Of a stretch of DNA of 64,000 bases, positions 49,411 through 58,282 are shown piece by piece. The notes beneath the pieces were generated by a model. That model was not told the DNA's origin. It made no database searches and was given only the letters and a program-made list of their open reading frames with translations. The DNA lies in NCBI GenBank assembly GCA_016650295.1, contig JAENWA010000032.1, forward strand, positions 87,393 to 151,392. Reading direction: 5' to 3'. The DNA is from Desulfuromonadales bacterium. GTDB lineage: Bacteria; Desulfobacterota; Desulfuromonadia; Geobacterales; Pseudopelobacteraceae. Position 1 is the first letter of the stretch. Every line of letters starts with the position of its first letter. The translations under genes and the position numbers were made by a program.

Positions 49411-49442
49411 AACGCCCTTCCGGATTTTTCCGGAAGGGCGTT
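49411..49442. terminator. Bidirectional terminator after cobI
   Basis: A perfect 14-bp stem (AACGCCCTTCCGGA and complement) with a TTTT loop, between convergent cobI and the lipoprotein gene. Confidence 0.85.
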
Positions 49443-49473
49443 TGTTATTAACTCACCTGACGATGCTGGATGA

Positions 49474-50472
49474 TCAGAGGGTACTGCCTTTGGCAGGCAC
49501 AATCTCATCCGTTGGAACGGCAGGTTTTTCCAGCATGGGAACCCGAGTGACGGCCGGCACTTCAACGGCCGGCGCTTTTGGCGCCGGAGCAGCCGGCTTC
49601 ATCTCCGGAGTCTTAACCGGCTGATCAACGGGTTGGAGCGGGCGTGCGGTTTCTACAACAGGGACAGGATTTTTGTTTCCCAGGTCATGATCATATCCCA
49701 GAAGTGAGATCATTTTATCGAACTGTGTGCTGAACACCTCCGATTCCTGAGTTTCCCGCAGCAGCAGATCCTTGCGTTTCTGTTCCAAAGTCCGTCTGAT
49801 ACCATCAATTGTCTTGAACTTGACGACTGTACTGGTGGTATGGTTGGCTTCGGCTTCGTTGAAATCGGGGTATTCCAGATTTATCAGCGGATCATAGTTC
49901 TGGAAGTGCTGACGGAAATTCGGGTATTCCCAGAGAATGGTGCCGTTGGCATCGATAATCTGGGCAGTCATGATCAGGTAATTATAATCACTGTTCAGCG
50001 ATGAAAATTGCGCAACGGATGTTACTTTGTCTGTTTTAGTCAGGCCGCTGACTACCAGCAGCATGACGGCGTCCAGATTGTTTTTCCGGAGGTAGTCCCG
50101 CAGTTCGTCGTTCTTCCAGAAATATTTGTTGTACTGAATCTTTGCATCATCCCGTTTTTCACGCCGCGCGAAGAGCTTTCCGAAGATGTCCTGCGCATCG
50201 CCATCCAGCAGTGCTATCGTAAAGAAATTGCCGGTCGCTTTGATCTTGCGGACAAACTGCTGCTCGTATTTCCGGTTCATTTCCGCAACCAGCGCGACCA
50301 ACTCCTCTTTCCGGGGGTGCCGAATGTCGGAATTTGCATCCACGAAGATAGGAGCTACCCCGAGTGCCCGCACTCTGTCGGCAAAATTCTCGGTCGGCAC
50401 GTTAAAGTGGTTCTGTGAACACCCGGCAACGACGGTAGCAAGCAACATACAAAATATGAGCAGTTTTTTCAT
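49474..50472 (-). CDS. Lipoprotein of unknown function
   Basis: A 332-residue lipoprotein with signal peptide and lipobox (LLATVVAGC). The mature domain has a beta/alpha pattern (ADRVRALGVAPIFVDANSD, LDAVMLLVVSGLT, TAQIIDANGTILWEYPNF), somewhat like envelope lipoproteins that bind peptidoglycan-associated partners. The last 60 residues are rich in Pro, Ala and Val, a flexible tail. I recognise no named family. It has AGGAGG 6 bp before the ATG and is divergent from metX. Confidence 0.75.
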   Translation of the reverse strand: MKKLLIFCMLLATVVAGCSQNHFNVPTENFADRVRALGVAPIFVDANSDIRHPRKEELVALVAEMNRKYEQQFVRKIKATGNFFTIALLDGDAQDIFGKLFARREKRDDAKIQYNKYFWKNDELRDYLRKNNLDAVMLLVVSGLTKTDKVTSVAQFSSLNSDYNYLIMTAQIIDANGTILWEYPNFRQHFQNYDPLINLEYPDFNEAEANHTTSTVVKFKTIDGIRRTLEQKRKDLLLRETQESEVFSTQFDKMISLLGYDHDLGNKNPVPVVETARPLQPVDQPVKTPEMKPAAPAPKAPAVEVPAVTRVPMLEKPAVPTDEIVPAKGSTL

Positions 50473-50604
50473 AAAACCTCCTGTCTGACGGCAAACTATG
50501 CCGGAGTATTAATCTCCTATTTATAGCAGATGCCGAACCTGTTATCCAGATAATTTGAGGGCCGCTCATCTCGTCCGACCGGCATATTCAGGAGGCATAT
50601 TTGA

Positions 50605-50633
50605 TTGACAACAGGAGTGTTCTTTCGTATTCT
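50605..50633 (+). promoter_or_regulatory. Sigma-70 promoter of metX
   Basis: TTGACA, 17 bp, TATTCT, with transcription expected to start within a few bases of the SAM riboswitch at 50651. Confidence 0.7.
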
Positions 50634-50650
50634 AACCTGCATAAAACCTG

Positions 50651-50745
50651 CTTATCAAGAGTGGTGGAGGGAAAGGCCCTGTGAAACCACAGCAACCGGC
50701 CATTGGGGCGTCAGGTGCTAATTCCTGCCGAAAGGCAAAGATGAG
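50651..50745 (+). ncRNA. SAM-I (S-box) riboswitch
   Basis: Core S-box elements are in order: the P1 strand CTTATC with AGAG and GGTGGAGGGA, GGCCCT, TGAAACC, CAGCAACC, then GGTGCTAATTCCTGC, ending with AAAGATGAGAG. P1 closes as CTTATC (50651-50656) with GATGAG (50740-50745). It senses S-adenosylmethionine and shuts off the downstream methionine gene when SAM is abundant. Confidence 0.95.
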
Positions 50746-50769
50746 AGGTGCGCTGTGAACAATCGTTTC

Positions 50770-50803
50770 AGCCCCTTCTCTGTTTGTGTGAAGGGGCTTT
50801 TTT
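50770..50803 (+). terminator. SAM riboswitch terminator overlapping the metX ribosome site
   Basis: Stem AGCCCCTTC / GAAGGGGCT (50770-50798) followed by six T residues. The 3' arm contains AAGGGG (50791-50796), the only Shine-Dalgarno sequence for metX, 8 bp before its ATG. The hairpin can thus block both transcription and translation. Confidence 0.88.
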
Positions 50804-50804
50804 A

Positions 50805-51917
50805 ATGTCAGTCGGCATAGTCACCGAACAAACCATAACCTTTGACTCCGGCATCCGGCTGGACAGCGGACGATTTCTCGCTCCGATCACCCTTGTCTAC
50901 GAAACCTACGGAACCCTCAATGCGGCTGCTTCCAACGCCATCCTTGTAGAACACGCCTGGACCGGCAATGCCCACCTGGCAGGCAAACTGAATGCAGATG
51001 AGCCCAAACCGGGCTGGTGGGACACGATTGTCGGCCCCGGCAAGCTCCTCGACACCGAACGCTATTTTGTCATTTGCTCCAATGTGATCGGCTCCTGCTT
51101 CGGATCGACCGGTCCGACCTCCATCAATCCCAAAACCGGCCGGCGCTACAACCTGAGCTTCCCGGTCGTCACGGTCAGGGATATGGTTCGTGCCCAGAAA
51201 TTGCTGATCGAGGCGCTCGGTATTCAGCGCCTGCTCTGCGTAATGGGGGGCAGCATGGGCGGCATGCAGGCCCTGGAGTGGGCCACCCAGTACCCCGATT
51301 CGATCGGCTCTGCGATAGTTCTGGCTACAACGCCGCGCCCCTCTCCCCAAGCAATCTCCCTGAACGCCGTGGCCCGCTGGGCGATCTTTAACGACCCGAC
51401 CTGGCGCAAGGGAGAATACAAGCATAATCCCAAGGACGGTCTGGCTCTGGCTCGCGGCATCGGCCATATCACCTTCCTGTCCGACGAGTCCATGAATGCC
51501 AAGTTCGGGCGGCGTTTTTCGGCCAAGGACGGCCAGTTCGATTTTTTCGGGCAGTTCGAGGTGGAGCGATATCTGAACTACAACGGCTACAGTTTCGTTG
51601 ACCGTTTCGACGCCAATTCATTCCTGTACCTGGCCAAGGCTCTGGATCTCTATGATGTGGCCTGGGGGTGCGAATCCATGAGTGAAGCGTTCAACACCGT
51701 AACAGCCCCGATCCAGTTTTTTGCGTTTAGCTCGGATTGGCTGTACCCTTCCTATCAGACGGAAGAGATGGTGACCTGCCTGACGGATATGGGAAAAACC
51801 GTTGAATACCATCTGATCACATCGGCCTACGGTCATGATGCCTTCCTGCTGGAACATGAAACCTTTGCCCCCATGGTCCGTGGATTTCTGGATGGAGTGT
51901 CGGTCGGGTCACTATGA
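50805..51917 (+). CDS. metX: Homoserine O-acetyltransferase
   Basis: A 370-residue alpha/beta hydrolase making O-acetylhomoserine for methionine synthesis. The nucleophile Ser is in [13 protein letters not shown], the catalytic Asp near SDWLYPSYQ, and His in SAYGHDAFL. Substrate residues are in [17 protein letters not shown]. The acetyl versus succinyl donor is by family only. The SAM-I riboswitch upstream confirms the methionine pathway. It ends with ATGA overlapping the ttcA-like gene. Confidence 0.94.
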   Translation: MSVGIVTEQTITFDSGIRLDSGRFLAPITLVYETYGTLNAAASNAILVEHAWTGNAHLAGKLNADEPKPGWWDTIVGPGKLLDTERYFVICSNVIGSCFGSTGPTSINPKTGRRYNLSFPVVTVRDMVRAQKLLIEALGIQRLLCVMGGSMGGMQALEWATQYPDSIGSAIVLATTPRPSPQAISLNAVARWAIFNDPTWRKGEYKHNPKDGLALARGIGHITFLSDESMNAKFGRRFSAKDGQFDFFGQFEVERYLNYNGYSFVDRFDANSFLYLAKALDLYDVAWGCESMSEAFNTVTAPIQFFAFSSDWLYPSYQTEEMVTCLTDMGKTVEYHLITSAYGHDAFLLEHETFAPMVRGFLDGVSVGSL

Positions 51918-52759
51918 CGGTACTGCCGGATGAGGTAACGACGGATCAACTGTATCGGAGGATGCGGCACCTGATGGGGAAGGCCGTGGCGGACTTCGGT
52001 ATGATCCAGGAGGGGGACCGGGTGGCGGTGGCGGTGTCCGGCGGCAAGGACTCCTACACCATGCTGCTGCTGCTGGAGGAATTGCGCCGCAGGGCTCCGG
52101 TATCATTCGAGCTGATTGCGCTCAATATTGATTCCGGCTACCCCGGCTATCGCACTGATGTCATTGAGGGCTTCCTGCGGGAAAGGGGCACCGCTTACAG
52201 GATGGTGCCGACGGAGCATTACGCGATTATTCAGGAAAAACGCCGGCCCGGATCTTCCTTCTGCTCGATCTGTGCCAGGCTGAAGCGGGGCACCCTGTAC
52301 TCCGTGGCCCGGGAACTCGGTTGTAACAAGCTTGCCCTTGGACACCATCGTGACGACTTTATTGAAACCCTGCTGCTCAATCAATTCTTTGTCGGCTCGC
52401 TGAAGGCCATGTCCGCATCCATGCTGGCCGACGACGGAGTGACAACCGTCATCAGGCCGCTTGTGTATGTCGCAGAGTCTGACATCATCAGTTATTCACG
52501 TCAGGCAAGCCTTCCGGTGGTCTGCTGCTGCTGTCCGGTGTGCGGCAAGGCCGACATGCAGCGCAAGCGGATGAAAAACCTGCTGAAAGAACTGGAAAAG
52601 GATATCCCCCACATCAGGAACAGCCTGCTCAAATCCCTTTCAAACGTGCATCCCCGCCATCTTCTTGATGGGCGGCTTAAGACCGCAACCCCGATTTCCG
52701 CACCAGACCCTGTCCCTGGCGACCTTTCGGGGAAACAGGATCGAAATATCCTCCCGTAA
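51914..52759 (+). CDS. ttcA: TtcA-like tRNA 2-thiolation ATPase
   Basis: A 281-residue PP-loop ATPase. [10 protein letters not shown] binds [13 protein letters not shown] supplies a CxxC pair and CCCCPVCGK further cysteines for an iron-sulphur cluster. These are marks of TtcA, which makes 2-thiocytidine in tRNA. A different tRNA thiolation target is possible. It is translationally coupled to metX, an unexpected partner, so it too is under SAM control. Confidence 0.86.
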   Translation: MTVLPDEVTTDQLYRRMRHLMGKAVADFGMIQEGDRVAVAVSGGKDSYTMLLLLEELRRRAPVSFELIALNIDSGYPGYRTDVIEGFLRERGTAYRMVPTEHYAIIQEKRRPGSSFCSICARLKRGTLYSVARELGCNKLALGHHRDDFIETLLLNQFFVGSLKAMSASMLADDGVTTVIRPLVYVAESDIISYSRQASLPVVCCCCPVCGKADMQRKRMKNLLKELEKDIPHIRNSLLKSLSNVHPRHLLDGRLKTATPISAPDPVPGDLSGKQDRNILP

Positions 52760-52825
52760 ATCCTGCAACGCCACATACCCGCCATACCCGACAACGATCA
52801 GCCCCAGCAGTACAATCGGTTCCAT
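52640..52825 (-). CDS. Possible small membrane protein opposite the ttcA end
   Basis: A 61-residue frame starting VLLGLIVVGYGGYVAL, one plausible membrane span, then a charged tail. A strong GGGGAGGT site lies 5 bp before its ATG, in non-coding DNA. The last 120 bp run antisense to ttcA. No homolog is recalled. Confidence 0.4.
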   Translation of the reverse strand: MEPIVLLGLIVVGYGGYVALQDLREDISILFPRKVARDRVWCGNRGCGLKPPIKKMAGMHV

Positions 52826-52960
52826 TTCAAACCTCCCCGTTTCGTTTCCGGAAAGGTAGCATAGAGGTGTGACACAATAAGTCGTTTAGTGAATTGGATT
52901 CTGATCAGAACTTTTAGTGGTTGACAACGCGGGGGGCATGCTGTGATACCTCAAGCTATA

Positions 52961-54052
52961 TCACAGCATGGCATCGATGGCGTCGAAATCGATATACTGA
53001 TCCGCCATCGTATTGATCAGCGAGATCTTTTCGTAATCTTCCGGTCCGATTTTCGACACATGTTCACGAAGCAGGGAAAATACCACGGATGAGGTCTCCT
53101 CGATCCTGATATAGGGGATACCGCTGTTTTCCAGTATCTGCTGGGTAATGTTCGACATCGGCACATGACCGCTTATGACAAGACCGGTCAGCCGTTTCCT
53201 GTATTCGGGGATATGGTACAGCGAAGATGCCGTTACTATCAGCTCATCGCGGGAGCTGGTAACGATCAGCAGTGTCGCGTCTTCCAGATGATCGATGACG
53301 CGCTGCGACGATGCAGCGCCGAGCTGGATGGTATGGCAGATGCGGCTGCGCCCCGATGGGTCACCCATCAAGGGCAGTTGCAACAGTTCGGCCACGTGCT
53401 GCAGGGTCGGGTCGGCCAGGATCGGTGAAAAATCGAAGGCGCTGGTTACCAGGATGTTCTTGCCGGCAAAGGCCTTGCGAAGGTAGGACAGCGAGCGCTC
53501 ACGTTTTTCCGCCACCAGCTTGTTGACCATGATCAGGCGGACATCCGCTCTGGTCTCCTTGTACAAGGCCAGGTTGAGTTCCACGGCATCGATGACGCTG
53601 CCGATGCCGCCGCCGGTAACCATCAGCACCGGCGCACCGGTTAGCGCGGCAGTACAGGCGTTATTCATGCCGACCACCGAACCGACTCCGCCATGCCCGG
53701 CGCCTTCGATAATCAGAAAATCATTTTTCTTTTCAAGCTGTTCAATTGCCTTAAGGATTACGTTTCGAGGATAATCAGGGGAGATCTCGCCGTCCAGGAA
53801 CTTGCGGGTCAAGCCGGGAGTAAGCGTCATGGGGGACATAAGGTGCGCATCCGCATCCAGATTGTACACCCCGGCGATCATGGCTGCGTCCATATCCATG
53901 GTCAATCCCTTGTACTCGATACATTTCGGGCCGATCGGCTTGATAAAACCGACCCGCGCATATTTCTTGCTGGCCAGGTGCATCAGGGAAAGACTGATGG
54001 TGGTCTTGCCGCAGTGCTGCCCGGTTGCGCCGATAAAGATTTTTTTGCACAT
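52961..54052 (-). CDS. Dethiobiotin synthetase-like ATPase with DRTGG domain
   Basis: A 363-residue protein. An N-terminal P-loop GATGQHCGKTTISL and EGAGHGGVGSV resemble the N-terminal BioD-like part of phosphotransacetylase-type proteins. The C-terminal half is a DRTGG domain (HLEDATLLIVTSSRDELI, LVISGHVPMSN). The transacetylase catalytic domain is absent, so this is a regulatory or ligand-binding protein, function unknown. Its start overlaps the PilZ gene stop, implying a joint role. Confidence 0.82.
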   Translation of the reverse strand: MCKKIFIGATGQHCGKTTISLSLMHLASKKYARVGFIKPIGPKCIEYKGLTMDMDAAMIAGVYNLDADAHLMSPMTLTPGLTRKFLDGEISPDYPRNVILKAIEQLEKKNDFLIIEGAGHGGVGSVVGMNNACTAALTGAPVLMVTGGGIGSVIDAVELNLALYKETRADVRLIMVNKLVAEKRERSLSYLRKAFAGKNILVTSAFDFSPILADPTLQHVAELLQLPLMGDPSGRSRICHTIQLGAASSQRVIDHLEDATLLIVTSSRDELIVTASSLYHIPEYRKRLTGLVISGHVPMSNITQQILENSGIPYIRIEETSSVVFSLLREHVSKIGPEDYEKISLINTMADQYIDFDAIDAML

Positions 54053-54423
54053 TAGATCGTCTCTTCGCAGCAGGGCGATGGTAATGGGTTAACCTGATTT
54101 TCAAAGTAGTCACTGAAATGCTCTTCTCCGGAATGAAAATGGAGAAAGCGTACACCCATGCCGCATTTCTTGACAAGATGGAAAAGGTTGTGCGGCACCT
54201 TTTTGGCCCACATGACACGGGCATGTAACTCCACCTTTTTGTCAGCGATCTCGAATTCAATCCTGATCTTGCTGTTGGGGAGGCAGGTATTGGGAGTCTT
54301 GATAAACATGCCGGTACGTGAGAGATCTTCGGTAAATGCCACGCGGGTGGCCTCATCAATGCCAAAGCGTATTGTAAGTCGTTTTTTTTGCCGCGTGATG
54401 TCGCGTTTTTCATGTGCAGCCAT
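54052..54423 (-). CDS. PilZ-domain cyclic-di-GMP receptor
   Basis: About 123 residues, one PilZ domain with the two c-di-GMP motifs: RQKKR near the N-terminus and DLSRTGMF. The start at 54423 is preferred because AGGTGG lies just upstream; an ATG at 54441 is an alternative. Its stop overlaps the DRTGG ATPase start as TAATG, so second-messenger binding may feed into that protein. Confidence 0.85.
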   Translation of the reverse strand: MAAHEKRDITRQKKRLTIRFGIDEATRVAFTEDLSRTGMFIKTPNTCLPNSKIRIEFEIADKKVELHARVMWAKKVPHNLFHLVKKCGMGVRFLHFHSGEEHFSDYFENQVNPLPSPCCEETI

Positions 54424-54561
54424 AAACCACCTGTGCTTCATCTCAAGCGTAACATGTCATTCGTGTTCAGATATATAGCATATTTCGTAAAAAGTGTTAG
54501 TTTTTTGCTGAACAATTAATGAGGTCGTGACAGCCCTGGTAGCCGGTCGGGATAAATTGGA

Positions 54562-54590
54562 TTGACAGGGCGACCCCAATCATCTAGTTT
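54562..54590 (+). promoter_or_regulatory. Sigma-70 promoter of the thi operon
   Basis: TTGACA, 17 bp, TAGTTT, ending 9 bp before the TPP riboswitch. Confidence 0.6.
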
Positions 54591-54599
54591 ATCCAAAAT

Positions 54600-54678
54600 C
54601 GCTGGGGGAGTTTCGACTGAGAGCGGCATGGCCGCGACCCTTAGTACCTGATCCGGGTAATGCCGGCGTAGGGAAGCG
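54600..54678 (+). ncRNA. TPP riboswitch (Thi box)
   Basis: Conserved elements: CTGAGAG, the CGACCCTTAGTACCTGATC core and GGGTAATGCCGGCGTAGGGAA. P1 is closed by CGCT (54600-54603) and AGCG (54675-54678). It senses thiamine pyrophosphate and controls thiamine synthesis downstream. Confidence 0.95.
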
Positions 54679-54696
54679 CAACCGACCAACACTCAC

Positions 54697-54717
54697 AAGC
54701 CGCTTTCGCGGCTTTTT
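54697..54717 (+). terminator. TPP riboswitch terminator
   Basis: Stem AAGCCGC / GCGGCTT, loop TTTC, then a T run to 54717, 18 bp upstream of thiS. Confidence 0.85.
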
Positions 54718-54734
54718 CCGTTTATGGGGGAGCT

Positions 54735-54935
54735 ATGAACATCGTAGTTAACGGCGAAGCACACGAGCTAAGGGACGGCAGCACCATAGCCGACCTTTTG
54801 GACCTGCTCGGTATAGGCCGGGAGCGGGTCGCGGTAGAACGTAACCTGGATATCGTCCCGCGGGCGCGCCACGCCGAACAGGTCATTTGTGACGGAGACC
54901 GGATCGAGATTGTACAATTTGTAGGAGGAGGGTAG
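54735..54935 (+). CDS. thiS: Sulfur-carrier protein ThiS
   Basis: A 66-residue ubiquitin-like protein ending in the essential GG (FVGGG). Its C-terminal thiocarboxylate gives sulfur to the thiazole ring. GGGGGAG precedes the ATG. It is 5 bp before thiG. Confidence 0.93.
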   Translation: MNIVVNGEAHELRDGSTIADLLDLLGIGRERVAVERNLDIVPRARHAEQVICDGDRIEIVQFVGGG

Positions 54936-54940
54936 ACAAC

Positions 54941-55723
54941 ATGTCTCAGAATAACGACACACTGGTTATCGCCGGACGGGAGTTCAACTCGCGCCTGATG
55001 GTGGGTACCGGCAAGTATGCCGATTTTCAGCAGATGGTACAGGCACTGGAGATATCGGGGGCCGAGATCATCACCGTGGCCGTCCGGAGGGTCAACATAA
55101 GCGATCGCACCAAGGAGTCGCTGCTGGACCATATCGACCTCAAAAAATACACCCTGCTGCCCAATACCGCCGGCTGCTATACGGCTGATGATGCCGTACG
55201 CACCTGCCGCCTGGCCCGCGAAGCCGGCTTGTCGGACTTTGTCAAGCTGGAGGTGCTGGGGGACGAGAAGACCCTGTTCCCGGATAACGAGGAACTGCTC
55301 AAGGCCGCCAAGATACTGGTTGCGGAGGGTTTTACCGTTCTGCCCTACTGCAGTGACGATGTGACCGTCTGCCGCAAGCTGGAGGATCTGGGCTGTGCGG
55401 CGGTCATGCCACTGGGAGCGCCTATCGGCAGTGGCCTGGGCATCCGAAACCCCTACAATATCCGCATCATCCTCGAAAATATCAAGGTTCCGGTTATTGT
55501 GGATGCCGGGGTCGGCTGCGCTTCGGACGCTGCCATAGCCATGGAACTGGGCTGCCATGGTGTACTTATGAATACCGCCATTGCCGGTGCGCAGGACCCG
55601 ATTGCCATGGCCGAGGCCATGAAGCTGGCGGTTATTGCCGGACGTCTCTCCTACAAAGCCGGCCGCATCCCGCGGAAGCTATATGCGAATGCCTCCAGCC
55701 CGATTGAAGGTCTGCTTGGTTGA
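54941..55723 (+). CDS. thiG: Thiazole synthase
   Basis: A 260-residue TIM-barrel enzyme that builds the thiazole phosphate from deoxyxylulose phosphate, dehydroglycine and ThiS sulfur. Motifs: [59 protein letters not shown] and [12 protein letters not shown]. Its end overlaps thiE. Confidence 0.95.
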   Translation: MSQNNDTLVIAGREFNSRLMVGTGKYADFQQMVQALEISGAEIITVAVRRVNISDRTKESLLDHIDLKKYTLLPNTAGCYTADDAVRTCRLAREAGLSDFVKLEVLGDEKTLFPDNEELLKAAKILVAEGFTVLPYCSDDVTVCRKLEDLGCAAVMPLGAPIGSGLGIRNPYNIRIILENIKVPVIVDAGVGCASDAAIAMELGCHGVLMNTAIAGAQDPIAMAEAMKLAVIAGRLSYKAGRIPRKLYANASSPIEGLLG

Positions 55724-56351
55724 TTTCGCTCTTTACCTGATTACCGACAGAATGCAGACGGCAGGGAGGACACTCCCTGCCGTTGTCGCGGATGCCCTGC
55801 GCGGCGGTCTTCGAGCGGTGCAACTGCGGGAAAAGGACCTGAACGCTTGTCAGTTGTTTGATCTGGCCGTTCAATTGCGGGAGATTACCCGCAGGCACGA
55901 TGCGAAGCTCCTGATCAATGACCGCATCGATGTTGCCCTGGCGGTCGGCGCCGATGGGGTGCACCTGGGTAAAGCCGGCCTGCCGGTCCCGGCGGCGCGC
56001 CGCATTCTGGGGGCGGGGCGCTTGATCGGCTATTCGGCGCACAGCCTGGAAGAGGCGCTGCTGGCGCAGGATGACGGAGCGGACTTTGTCACCCTGGGAC
56101 CGGTCTATCAGACACCTTCCAAGTCCGCTTACGGCGCGCCGCTCGGACTGGATGCGGTAGCGAAAGCAGCCCGCTCCCTGGCCATCCCGGTATTTGCCCT
56201 GGGGGGAGTCAAGCCGGCATCAGTTGCCGGGATACTGTCCGCCGGAGTTCACGGTATCGCCCTGATCGCGGCCATCATCGCCGCCGGCGATCCCGCCGAA
56301 GAAACAGAAATGCTGCTACGGACCATCGCAGACCATGCCGAACCTTCCTGA
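55716..56351 (+). CDS. thiE: Thiamine-phosphate synthase
   Basis: About 211 residues; joins thiazole and pyrimidine phosphates. Motifs: [43 protein letters not shown], and the GPVYQTPSK and GGVKPAS regions. A TTG at 55716 with GAAGG 5 bp upstream gives the usual length and overlaps thiG by 8 bp. An ATG further upstream would add about ten residues, so the start is uncertain. Confidence 0.9.
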   Translation: MVDFALYLITDRMQTAGRTLPAVVADALRGGLRAVQLREKDLNACQLFDLAVQLREITRRHDAKLLINDRIDVALAVGADGVHLGKAGLPVPAARRILGAGRLIGYSAHSLEEALLAQDDGADFVTLGPVYQTPSKSAYGAPLGLDAVAKAARSLAIPVFALGGVKPASVAGILSAGVHGIALIAAIIAAGDPAEETEMLLRTIADHAEPS

Positions 56352-57273
56352 CGAACTACATAAAGATCTGCGCATCAATTCCTATGGCCACTATCTGCGC
56401 CGCCGTTTCGGCTGTCGGGTCAGCAAGGTCAACGTGGATGCCGGCTTTACCTGTCCCAACCGCGACGGCAGCAAGGGGGTCGGCGGCTGTATCTACTGTA
56501 ACAATGTATCCTTCTCCCCCAAGGATACCCAGTCGCTAATTCCCCTGGAAGAACAGCTGGCGGCAGGAATGGCCTACCATCGCACACGCCTCGGTTCCGA
56601 AAAGTTTATCGTGTATTTCCAGAAATATACCAACACCTATGCCTCGGTTGACAGCCTGGCCGATCTCTACCGGCGAGCCCTGAACCATCCCAATGTGCTC
56701 GGCATCTCGGTCGGCACCCGCCCCGATGCGCTTTCCGATGGTACACTGGAGCTGCTGACTGAAATCGCCCGTACGCATTACGTCTGTCTTGAGCTGGGGC
56801 TGCAGTCCATGGATGATGCCATTCTTTTCCGGATCAACCGCGGGCATACGCTGGCTGAGTTCCTGGCAACCGTGCAGCGCGCGGCCGGGCGGGGTTTTGA
56901 TGTCTGTACCCACCTGATCTACGGTTTTCCCGGGGAACATCCGGAAGAGTTTTTAAAAACCGCGGATCTGATTGCGTCGCTGCCGATTGACTCGATCAAG
57001 CTGCATCAGTTGCATGCCGTGGAAGGGACCGAATTGGCGGAGATGTATCGGCGGGGCGAATTTGTACCGCTATCACTACGGGACTATGTGACTACAGCGG
57101 CGGATTTTCTGGAGCGGTTGCCGGCGCGGGTCACGGTTCAACGTCTGTACGGCTCGGCACCGCTGGCTATCAGCATTGCTCCGCGTTGGGGCTTGAAGAA
57201 CAACCAGATGTGGTATGCGGTGCTCAATGAATTGCGGAGGCGCGGCACCTGGCAGGGGTGCCGCGTGAAGTGA
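56335..57273 (+). CDS. Radical SAM protein of the YhcC / TIGR01212 family
   Basis: A 312-residue protein. Its radical SAM cysteines have the family spacing C-x11-C-x2-C (TCPNRDGSKGVGGCIYC). Other blocks are VYFQKYTNTYA, GISVGTRPD, LELGLQS and HLIYGFPGE. Function unknown. It overlaps the thiE end by 17 bp, so it is likely in the thiamine transcript. Confidence 0.88.
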   Translation: MPNLPDELHKDLRINSYGHYLRRRFGCRVSKVNVDAGFTCPNRDGSKGVGGCIYCNNVSFSPKDTQSLIPLEEQLAAGMAYHRTRLGSEKFIVYFQKYTNTYASVDSLADLYRRALNHPNVLGISVGTRPDALSDGTLELLTEIARTHYVCLELGLQSMDDAILFRINRGHTLAEFLATVQRAAGRGFDVCTHLIYGFPGEHPEEFLKTADLIASLPIDSIKLHQLHAVEGTELAEMYRRGEFVPLSLRDYVTTAADFLERLPARVTVQRLYGSAPLAISIAPRWGLKNNQMWYAVLNELRRRGTWQGCRVK

Positions 57274-57292
57274 AGGTGATCGGGGGGGCGAT

Positions 57293-58006
57293 TTACGCTG
57301 CGATAATGTAGCGGTTTTTGCCACCCTGTTTTGCATGAAGAAGGGCCTGATTGACCCGGGATATGCATTCATGGACCGTCTGAGGCGGGTTGTGTTCGCA
57401 GACCCCGATACTGACAGTGATATGGATGCCCGGTTTGTTGGCCTTGAACTCTGTCATGAAGGTCGCCTCAAGAACCTTGTTGGCTACCTGCAGAGAGTTT
57501 TCTGCACTCGTTTCCGGAAGCAGGATCATAAACTCCTCTCCTCCCCAGCGGGCGCAGACATCTTCGTTACGCACGCAGCTCATCAGGACCCGTGAGATTT
57601 CCACCAGCACATCATCGCCGGAATTGTAACCGTGCAGATCGTTGACACTCTTGAAGTCGTCAACATTGATCAGCAGTATGGTAAACGGGCGGCCATGGCG
57701 CTGCGAACGGGTAGCCTCCCGATCAATCTTCTCCATGATATCGCGGCGATTGGCAAGCCCGGTCATGCCGTCAACCCTGCTGGCCAGGTCCAGTGACCGG
57801 ACCATATTAACAAGCTGGGTCTTGAGCTGATCGTTTTCATCACTGAGTTTGTTCACCTGTTGCACCAGCATCTTGTAACAGTCGCTCAGCTGGGTGAACT
57901 CTTCCAGCAGTGTGTTGTCCGCATGACGTATGTCCGCAATGATCTTTTCAAACCTTTCCACATCACTGTTGCCCTGGTAATTTTTTGTATCGACTTGTTT
58001 TTTCAT
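57293..58006 (-). CDS. Diguanylate cyclase (GGDEF domain)
   Basis: A 237-residue soluble protein: an N-terminal helical coiled-coil region, then a GGDEF domain with DGMTGLANRR, VDDFKSVNDLHGYNSGDDVL and the active GGEEF. The Asp in GYNSGD, which contacts guanine, is kept; in hybrid cGAMP-making cyclases of Geobacter this position is changed. It should therefore make c-di-GMP. No RxxD inhibitory site is obvious. ATG at 58006 has GGGAG upstream. Confidence 0.9.
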   Translation of the reverse strand: MKKQVDTKNYQGNSDVERFEKIIADIRHADNTLLEEFTQLSDCYKMLVQQVNKLSDENDQLKTQLVNMVRSLDLASRVDGMTGLANRRDIMEKIDREATRSQRHGRPFTILLINVDDFKSVNDLHGYNSGDDVLVEISRVLMSCVRNEDVCARWGGEEFMILLPETSAENSLQVANKVLEATFMTEFKANKPGIHITVSIGVCEHNPPQTVHECISRVNQALLHAKQGGKNRYIIAA

Positions 58007-58282
58007 AGACTCTCCCAAGTGTCTCTTCAGATTAAAAAATCAATTTCATACTGAGATTTTTCATGGTTGTTGAAGTCTCTGTTCACAACCGGCTTGTGGA
58101 CAGTACGCATCCTTTTAGATGGACAATGCAAATTAAGCACATGTTAGCACAGTAAACCGGTGTCTTGTCAAAGGCTAATGGATGCGACTGTTGCAGAAAG
58201 TGCTTTTTTGGAATAGCCGACAATGGTATAGTGCCGCCGCAATCAACACGCAAGCCTTTTGAACCACGCCCAAGGAGCCTTT

